This document shows positions 1 to 4,552 of a stretch of 6,175 nucleotides of DNA, in pieces. The position numbers were made by a program, and so were the translations under genes. A model generated the notes under the pieces. That model saw only the letters and a list, made by a program, of their open reading frames with translations, did no database searches and was not told the origin of the DNA. Within the stretch, counting starts at the first letter, position 1. Every line of letters starts with the position of its first letter. Source of the DNA: Christiangramia sp. (GTDB taxonomy: Bacteria; Bacteroidota; Bacteroidia; Flavobacteriales; Flavobacteriaceae); the NCBI GenBank assembly GCA_024644145.1, contig JAHELO010000103.1, positions 1 to 6,175 of the forward strand, in the 5' to 3' direction.

Positions 1-12
1 GGATCCTGGGTT

Positions 13-780
13 TTAACCAGGGGCAAAATCCATAGTATTAATTTCCTTTTTAAATTTTCCGGGAAGAATGAGTGACCGTAACCAATGATCCATGCCTAAT
101 TTACGACTTATCTTGTAGAGAGGAATTAAAAGCCGCATGACTGAAAGGTCTCTTAGCTTCAGAAGTTTTCTCACTACCTCAGGAAGGATAAGACTTTGTG
201 TTTCTATCAATAATCTATAGCGCATCCTACCAAGGCTTTTCCGGTACTGGCAGTAAAGCTTTTTAGTAGAATCTCCGTATTTCAGATGATTTTCCAGGTG
301 GTTAATTCTCATTTTCTCGTAAACTTCAAAATTTTCAGGAAGCCCCCTTATTCTCATTCTTGATCCCACTTCAGAAAAAACTTTGAAAACCTCTACCTTT
401 TCATTCTCTAAAAGCGGTCTCTCCATTAGTTCAAAAGCGCGTATGGAGTAATCTATAAGCATAAAAAGCACGTCGCGATAAGCCCAATCTGGAATCTGAC
501 TTCTTCGTTTTGTTTCCACGCCCTGATGAATTGTGTTGATGGTGTTAATAGCGGCAATGGCTGCTTGTTTTTCTGAAAATACTATTTTTCGGGCATAGGC
601 TACTGTAGAAAACAATCTGCCAAGCGGATCCTGAGGTAATTTACCCGTATAGAAGAGCCAGTCTACGGCTTTATTAAGAGCGAATTCTGCCGATGCTCCG
701 GCAAAAATGAATAGAATTGTATCTGCCTTACCCCAAATTTGCCTTACTATTGATTTTTCCCCGACAAAATATTCCATCAT
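13..780 (-). CDS. MpaB-family (DUF2236) oxygenase-like protein
   Basis: This 255-residue soluble protein matches the DUF2236 / oxygenase MpaB family, which also includes the latex-clearing rubber oxygenases; characterised members are haem-containing oxygenases. Recognisable family segments, in order, are an Ala/Gly-rich helix (about 22-40, AGASAEFALNKAV), the DPLGRLFST segment (51-59), a helix ending in IHQGV (84-88) whose His85 fits the conserved family histidine, the DWAYRDVLFMLIDYS segment (98-112), and LPENFEVYEKM (147-157). The basic C-terminal third (about 175-245) is less conserved. No signal peptide is visible, so it is probably cytoplasmic. Translation starts at one of two adjacent ATG codons (780 or 777); no Shine-Dalgarno is seen in the 12-nt gap after the upstream small membrane gene, with which it is probably co-transcribed. 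The family assignment is good. The substrate is unknown, and haem binding is inferred from the family rather than seen. Confidence 0.8.
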   Translation of the reverse strand: MMEYFVGEKSIVRQIWGKADTILFIFAGASAEFALNKAVDWLFYTGKLPQDPLGRLFSTVAYARKIVFSEKQAAIAAINTINTIHQGVETKRRSQIPDWAYRDVLFMLIDYSIRAFELMERPLLENEKVEVFKVFSEVGSRMRIRGLPENFEVYEKMRINHLENHLKYGDSTKKLYCQYRKSLGRMRYRLLIETQSLILPEVVRKLLKLRDLSVMRLLIPLYKISRKLGMDHWLRSLILPGKFKKEINTMDFAPG

Positions 781-792
781 TAACCGGTTTAA

Positions 793-1077
793 TTAGGATC
801 CTGCAAAAGGAGTTCCGAAAATCCCAACTGCTAGTTCTGCCCAGATCAGGAAGAAAAATAATAGGATAATCCCGCAAAAAATAACCCGGGATTTAGTGGA
901 AGGGAATTTTCTTAGAACCAGGTCTATTGCCAATCCCGTAACCAATAGAAGGATTCCCATAACCAGAAAATCTGACGTTGTCCAAACGATTTCATCACTA
1001 AACTGCATACCTATGAGCGGAATTAGCAATAGAATACCAACAATGATAGGGACAATTAATAAACGCGATACTTTCAT
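793..1077 (-). CDS. Small three-helix membrane protein, conserved hypothetical
   Basis: This 94-residue integral membrane protein has three predicted helices (about 5-24, 35-55 and 63-84). A short polar loop with acidic and aromatic residues (about 25-35, FSDEIVWTTSD) lies between helices 1 and 2. The C-terminus, AELAVGIFGTPFAGS, is distinctive and resembles a family of small uncharacterised membrane proteins that I recall as common in Bacteroidota. It has no enzymatic motif and I assign no function. Its start is the ATG at 1077, preceded by an AT-rich leader without a clear Shine-Dalgarno. An inverted repeat matching the one before the 2103 gene lies 34 nt upstream of the start, so the same regulator may control it. 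The oxygenase gene follows after 12 nt, suggesting a two-gene transcript. That it is a real gene is well supported by its hydrophobic pattern and context. Confidence 0.8.
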   Translation of the reverse strand: MKVSRLLIVPIIVGILLLIPLIGMQFSDEIVWTTSDFLVMGILLLVTGLAIDLVLRKFPSTKSRVIFCGIILLFFFLIWAELAVGIFGTPFAGS

Positions 1078-1111
1078 GATTTAAATTTTTGATTAGTTAT
1101 ACTATTAGTAT

Positions 1112-1132
1112 TCACTTTGAATTTCGAAGTGA
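1112..1132. promoter_or_regulatory. Putative operator, imperfect inverted repeat (site 2)
   Basis: The arms are TCACTTTG and CGAAGTGA, separated by AATTT. The palindrome is perfect except for one mismatched pair and the centre base. Its layout is the same as the perfect repeat at 2111-2129 (YACTTTG-N5-CRAAGTR). It lies in the 64-bp gap before the small membrane gene at 1077. It is probably a binding site for the winged-helix protein encoded immediately upstream (1142-1462); that link is inferred. No T-run follows it on either strand, so it is unlikely to be a terminator. Confidence 0.6.
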
Positions 1133-1141
1133 TTGAAAAAA

Positions 1142-1462
1142 TTATTTATCCGTTCCGGTCAACATTATATCGGTATTAAGTAGTTTTTCCAATGCCTCCA
1201 GGTGTTTTTTAAAGGCCTTCTTTCCTGTAACTGTCGTGAGGTACCTGGTATTTGGTTTTCTATTTATAAATGATTTCTGAACTACTATGTATCCCTTTTT
1301 TTCCAGAGCTTTGGTGTGGCTTGCTATATTTCCGTCTGTTGCTCCAAGTAAATCTTTCAAGGTCTTAAAGTCTGCAAATTCATTCACCATAAGTACACTC
1401 ATAATACCAAGGCGAACCCGGTGGTCAAAAGCTTTATTTATATTGCTTATAATGTTCTCCAT
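1142..1462 (-). CDS. Winged-helix transcriptional regulator (HTH_34/MarR-like)
   Basis: This 106-residue protein consists almost wholly of one winged-helix DNA-binding domain of the type annotated as HTH_34 (PF13601), related to MarR/ArsR proteins. The pattern is an N-terminal helix (about 3-25, INKAFDHRVRLGIMSVL), helix 2 (31-39, FKTLKDLLG), a recognition helix (about 41-57, TDGNIASHTKALEKKG), a beta wing (58-78, containing KSFINRKPNTRY), and a C-terminal helix (79-95) suited to dimerisation. There is no ligand-binding domain and no cysteine, so metal or redox sensing through Cys is not possible. Its ATG shares one base with the TAA stop of the membrane-protein gene upstream (TAATG), so the two are translationally coupled. 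It is probably a dimeric repressor acting at the two palindromes found before this operon and before the next gene. The fold is certain in outline; its targets are inferred. Confidence 0.88.
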   Translation of the reverse strand: MENIISNINKAFDHRVRLGIMSVLMVNEFADFKTLKDLLGATDGNIASHTKALEKKGYIVVQKSFINRKPNTRYLTTVTGKKAFKKHLEALEKLLNTDIMLTGTDK

Positions 1463-2103
1463 TAAGCCTTATTTCTGTCATACTTATTATACATCCAGAT
1501 ACCGTAGATAATATGGAAAATACCAAATCCCACAGCCCAGAAATACAGTCCGTATTCCATAAACTGCGTTGCTATAAGGCCTAGTGTCACAATGGCATAA
1601 CCAAGGCTTTTAAGATCACCAAAAGTATATTTACTAGCATGTACCAGGGCAAGGCCATAAAATAATAACATACTTGGCGCAATTAAACCAATAAGACCAT
1701 ATTGCAAAAGCACAAGGCAAAAGATCCCGCCTGCAAATAGTGGGGCAAAAAAATTGATGATTAGCCTTCTTGAAGTGGTATCCCAGATCTGCTGTTCATT
1801 TTTATGGGCTTTGCGTGTAGTAAGATAGACTGCTGTACCAATAGCGAGAACCAGGACTATAATGGCGATTAGAACTAACGAGGTTATAATGCTAGAACTC
1901 AAGAAATTTACACTTCCGGAAAGATCAGGAAGGCTGAAGGGAGATACGTTCCCTTCGAGCAGCCACATTGCAATTATAGCCCCCATAAGAGCATAACCAC
2001 CCGCGAAAACTCCTGCCAGTCCGCTTAAGGAAATAAACTTTGAGGAACGGCTCATCATATTCTTGATCTCGCTAAGATCCTTTAAATATCTTTCATTTTC
2101 CAT
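1462..2103 (-). CDS. Six-helix membrane protein paired with a winged-helix regulator
   Basis: This 213-residue integral membrane protein has about six predicted helices (roughly 25-49, 69-95, 114-133, 136-155, 163-181 and 184-204). A short charged N-terminus carries the segment EIKNMMSRSSKFISLSGLAG just before helix 1. A basic cytoplasmic-looking loop (96-113, TTRKAHKNEQQ) follows helix 2. I recognise the general type as an uncharacterised Bacteroidota membrane protein that sits next to winged-helix regulators, but no catalytic or transport motif is visible. The start is the ATG at 2103; an A/T-rich leader without Shine-Dalgarno precedes it, and a perfect inverted repeat ends only 7 nt upstream. 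Its TAA stop overlaps the regulator's ATG by one base. It could sense a membrane signal and control the regulator, or simply be its regulated target. The evidence does not decide between these. Confidence 0.82.
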   Translation of the reverse strand: MENERYLKDLSEIKNMMSRSSKFISLSGLAGVFAGGYALMGAIIAMWLLEGNVSPFSLPDLSGSVNFLSSSIITSLVLIAIIVLVLAIGTAVYLTTRKAHKNEQQIWDTTSRRLIINFFAPLFAGGIFCLVLLQYGLIGLIAPSMLLFYGLALVHASKYTFGDLKSLGYAIVTLGLIATQFMEYGLYFWAVGFGIFHIIYGIWMYNKYDRNKA

Positions 2104-2110
2104 TTTAAAG

Positions 2111-2129
2111 TACTTTGAAATACAAAGTA
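2111..2129. promoter_or_regulatory. Putative operator, perfect inverted repeat (site 1)
   Basis: The 7-bp arms TACTTTG and CAAAGTA match perfectly across the spacer AAATA. The site ends 7 nt before the start codon of the membrane-protein/regulator operon. On the minus strand its first arm reads TTACTTTG, which differs at one fixed position from the flavobacterial -7 element TAnnTTTG, so the operator may overlap the promoter; no TTG -33 element is seen at the right distance. The same architecture recurs at 1112-1132. This placement fits autorepression by the winged-helix protein of the operon. Confidence 0.65.
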
Positions 2130-2150
2130 AATTTATAGAAATTAAATGAT

Positions 2151-2180
2151 AAAAAAAAGCCCTGCATTTTGCAGGGCTTT
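2151..2180 (-). terminator. Rho-independent terminator after the MscS-like gene
   Basis: The hairpin arms are AAAGCCCTGCA (2156-2166) and TGCAGGGCTTT (2170-2180), with a 3-nt loop. Read on the minus strand, the stem is followed by eight T residues (2158-2151). It begins 5 nt after the TAA stop of the MscS-like gene. This is a textbook intrinsic terminator that separates the osmotic/stress block from the regulator operon. The opposite strand also has a T-rich stretch after the stem, but no plus-strand gene would use it. Confidence 0.93.
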
Positions 2181-2185
2181 AATTT

Positions 2186-3547
2186 TTACAGATCCAGTCG
2201 GGGACCGTTTGGATCTTCAGGTTTATTAGGATCTTCCGGGTTGCGGGGATCTCTAGGATCTATAGATCCCTCAGGGTTGTTTGGATTCGCGGGATCATTC
2301 ACATCACGCCCGGGTTTACCAGGATGATTGGGTTTATTTTGAGTCATGCCGGAATCAGGCTCTTTAGATTTAATAGATTTATCTTCTTTAAATTTTTGAA
2401 TGATCTCTCTAAAATGCTCGCCGGCAGCATCGCGGCCACCAAGACCATAACTTAGTGCCACAGCTACAGCAATGGCTCCTAAAATTAAACCAAAGGCCAG
2501 TTCTACAATTTCATTGGCAATACCCATCGTTCTTAGTGCAATGGCCAGGAATAACGCAAGGGAAGCCCATCTTACAACACTTGCTATAAACGTATTGTTA
2601 CGGGACTTGGCCATGGTATTATAAATAAGTAAAGAAATATAATTACCAACCGCCAGAATGAGCAATCCAAATAAGATTTGTCCCGTGATTTCAAGTATCT
2701 GATCCAGGGTTTGAGTCAGTTGATCAAGACCTAGTAATTCAACGGCAGTAATGATACCAAAGAAAACCAGGAAGAAATAAATCAGATTAGCAATGATCTT
2801 GGATAGTGACTGGTTTGCACCTATCATATTATGGATCTGTATCTTCTCTGCGGCACGATCTAAGCCCATTCCTCTGAATAGATCCTCAAGAAAATTGGCG
2901 AGATATTTTCCTCCCCAGATAAAGATTGCCAGAATTAAACCTGCTATGATGATGTTGCCGATCATGGCGGTAAAATCATAGAGTATGTCATTTGCCGGTT
3001 GTGAAATGGCTTCCAGCTGCAGGGCGTTGAACGCCTGTATTAAGAAAGGAATAAAAATGATGATAAATACAACTTTTTTAAGGATATCGATAACTTTGGA
3101 AGTATCCTTAAATCCCGTCTTATCTATCCATCTATCGAGAAAACTTCCGCTAATTCCAATGAGGTTGGATACAAACTTTGCCAGGATATAGCCAATAAAA
3201 CCTATAAGAATGGCACCGATGAGGTTAGGAATAAAACTCAGGAATTCTCCAACCATATCTTCTAATGGTCTTAATACCTGCTCCACGCCCAGGATCTCGA
3301 GGACAACTAAAATTACTACGATCATGATCACGTAGTACACTATATTGGCAAGAAAGACATTGGTATCTCCCACATCGCTTCTGCCAAAAACTTTTTCATC
3401 CCAGTTCGTCTTTTTTAATAATCGAACGATCAGAGATTTGATTCCTTTTGCTATTAACCAGCCTACCAGTAATACCAATAAAGCTCCCAGTAAATCGGGT
3501 AAAAAATTGGCAACCTGATCTGCAAAATTTTCCAGTTGGTCTTTCAT
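2186..3547 (-). CDS. MscS-superfamily-like protein with four conserved TM-helix repeats
   Basis: This 453-residue membrane protein belongs to the 'conserved TM helix' (PF05552) group, annotated as mechanosensitive-channel-like. Four similar two-helix units can be read by eye, starting near residues 15 (FLPDLLGALLVLLVGWLIAK), 105 (FIPNLIGAILIGFIGYILAK), 191 and 284. The second helix of each unit is followed, at least in units 1 and 3, by an ILGVEQ/LLGLDQ-type motif (85-90, 271-276). The last helix (about 345-370, AFGLILGAIAVAVALSYGLG) is Gly/Ala-rich and resembles the pore-lining helix of MscS. The cytoplasmic MscS beta domain is missing; instead GRDAAGEHF is followed by a charged stretch and a tail of Pro/Asp/Asn (404-450). 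The start ATG at 3547 is preceded by AGAAAG, a weak ribosome site. A role in relief of membrane tension or turgor is inferred from the family and the osmotic neighbours. Channel activity is not assured. Confidence 0.85.
   Translation of the reverse strand: MKDQLENFADQVANFLPDLLGALLVLLVGWLIAKGIKSLIVRLLKKTNWDEKVFGRSDVGDTNVFLANIVYYVIMIVVILVVLEILGVEQVLRPLEDMVGEFLSFIPNLIGAILIGFIGYILAKFVSNLIGISGSFLDRWIDKTGFKDTSKVIDILKKVVFIIIFIPFLIQAFNALQLEAISQPANDILYDFTAMIGNIIIAGLILAIFIWGGKYLANFLEDLFRGMGLDRAAEKIQIHNMIGANQSLSKIIANLIYFFLVFFGIITAVELLGLDQLTQTLDQILEITGQILFGLLILAVGNYISLLIYNTMAKSRNNTFIASVVRWASLALFLAIALRTMGIANEIVELAFGLILGAIAVAVALSYGLGGRDAAGEHFREIIQKFKEDKSIKSKEPDSGMTQNKPNHPGKPGRDVNDPANPNNPEGSIDPRDPRNPEDPNKPEDPNGPRLDL
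2198..2335 (-). repeat. Low-complexity Pro/Asp/Asn tail-coding stretch
   Basis: This stretch encodes residues about 405-450 of the MscS-like protein, an irregular series of NP, DP and EDPN units such as PEDPNKPEDPNGP. The DNA shows recurring GGATC-type words, which reflect repeated Asp-Pro codons. The tail is probably disordered and lies beyond the last membrane helix. Such tails can vary in length between strains by slippage or recombination; that is inference. Confidence 0.65.
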
Positions 3548-3697
3548 CTTTCTATTTGATTTTAGTTAGTACACCTAAGTTAGATAGAAAGCAGGTATTA
3601 AGGTAGCTGATTAACAATTGTTTAAAATAATTAAACCATTTATAAGAAAGTATTAAGTATTGTTAATTGGGTCATATGCAGAAATCAAATAATTACA
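3548..3697. other. 150-bp intergenic gap between Usp and MscS-like genes
   Basis: This AT-rich gap lies between the universal stress protein gene and the MscS-like gene. I see no GC-rich hairpin with a T-run, so no clear terminator for the upstream pair. I also see no convincing flavobacterial promoter: TAACTTAG on the minus strand near 3576-3583 is one mismatch from TAnnTTTG but has no correctly spaced TTG. A 10-bp palindrome, AACAATTGTT (3613-3622), is present. Whether the MscS-like gene has its own promoter or relies on read-through cannot be decided here. Confidence 0.5.
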
Positions 3698-4552
3698 TCA
3701 TTTAACAACCCAGAGAGGCAGATGTAAATTGGAATTGAAAAGGTCATTGGTTACACTACCAACCAGGAGCGAAGAAAATACATTACCGCCTTTATCTGCT
3801 ACTACCAGTAGGTCTGCTCCCGCTTTTTCTGCTTCCTGTGCCAGCTTTTCAGACACGCTAGAATCTCTGCCTCTAATATTGCGTGTTTCCACACCTTCGA
3901 TATTATACCTGGATAAAAATTTCTGAAACTTTTCTTCACTGTGTTTCTCAATTTTGGGTACCATATCTTCCTTGTCCAGATAAGGAGCGAACTGGATAGG
4001 GACGTTATAAATATGGGCAGCGGTAATTCTGGCACCGCTTTTTGCCTTTAAAATATCTGTAAGCTGGAATACTTTCCTGGATTCCTTGGAAAAGTCGGTA
4101 CCTGTCCAGATATTGTTCAGGCCGGTACGTGCATTTTTCGGGATTGCCAGAATATCACATTTCAGGATTCTCATCAATTTATCAGATACAATCCCGGTTC
4201 CTATATGATTGTTCTTATTTCCAACCAAAACCAGGTCTATCTGATATTTGTTGGCGATATAATTTATCAGCGATTCAGTATAGGGATCCTCTGAGATCAA
4301 TACTTTTTTTTCGGTTTCTGAAGTAAAATTTTCACTTACCAGTTCATCGATCTCATCGCTGATTAATTTATCCAGATCTAAATCCCGCATCTGTTCAGAA
4401 AAGAGATCGGAGATCTCATACTTCTTAATATTATGCACGAAGAAGACTTTTTCTATATCTAACTGTTCAGAAAGGAAGGATGCATATTTAATAAGATCCT
4501 TATCAATATCAGAGAGGTCGAGGGCAATCAGGATGTTCTTTAGGGTTTTCAT
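3698..4552 (-). CDS. Universal stress protein, tandem UspA domains
   Basis: This 284-residue cytoplasmic protein consists of two UspA domains (about 1-138 and 145-284). Each opens with a short hydrophobic beta strand and Asp-containing loop (ILIALDLSD at 7-15, WTGTDFSKES at 149-158). The nucleotide-loop motif of the family (G-x2-G-x9-G-S/T) is degenerate in domain 1, around GNKNNHIGTG (111-120). It is better kept in domain 2, where G255 and G265-S266 have the right spacing although the first Gly is Ala252. If ATP or another nucleotide is bound, domain 2 is the likelier site. The ATG at 4552 overlaps the transporter's TGA stop (ATGA), giving tight translational coupling. A precedent is TeaD, a UspA protein encoded with the TeaABC ectoine transporter of Halomonas and reported to regulate it. 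A similar role here is inference. Confidence 0.92.
   Translation of the reverse strand: MKTLKNILIALDLSDIDKDLIKYASFLSEQLDIEKVFFVHNIKKYEISDLFSEQMRDLDLDKLISDEIDELVSENFTSETEKKVLISEDPYTESLINYIANKYQIDLVLVGNKNNHIGTGIVSDKLMRILKCDILAIPKNARTGLNNIWTGTDFSKESRKVFQLTDILKAKSGARITAAHIYNVPIQFAPYLDKEDMVPKIEKHSEEKFQKFLSRYNIEGVETRNIRGRDSSVSEKLAQEAEKAGADLLVVADKGGNVFSSLLVGSVTNDLFNSNLHLPLWVVK

Noticed and set aside
5..21. Short inverted repeat CCTGG...CCAGG spanning the stop codon of the oxygenase gene, as a terminator
   Set aside because: The stem is short with a bulge, overlaps the stop codon and has no T-run within the window. The real end of this transcript may lie outside.
782..789. Palindrome AACCGGTT in the gap before the oxygenase gene
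   Set aside because: It is only 8 bp, has no second copy in the window, and sits between probably co-transcribed genes.
1112..1132. Site 2 palindrome as a terminator of the regulator operon
   Set aside because: No T-run follows the stem on the minus strand, and its match to site 1 favours an operator.
3613..3622. Palindrome AACAATTGTT before the MscS-like gene
   Set aside because: It is short and AT-rich, has no counterpart elsewhere in the window, and is easily expected by chance in this base composition.
3802..4035. 77-residue minus-strand open frame inside the Usp gene
   Set aside because: It lies in another frame of a clearly conserved gene, and its translation resembles no family I know.
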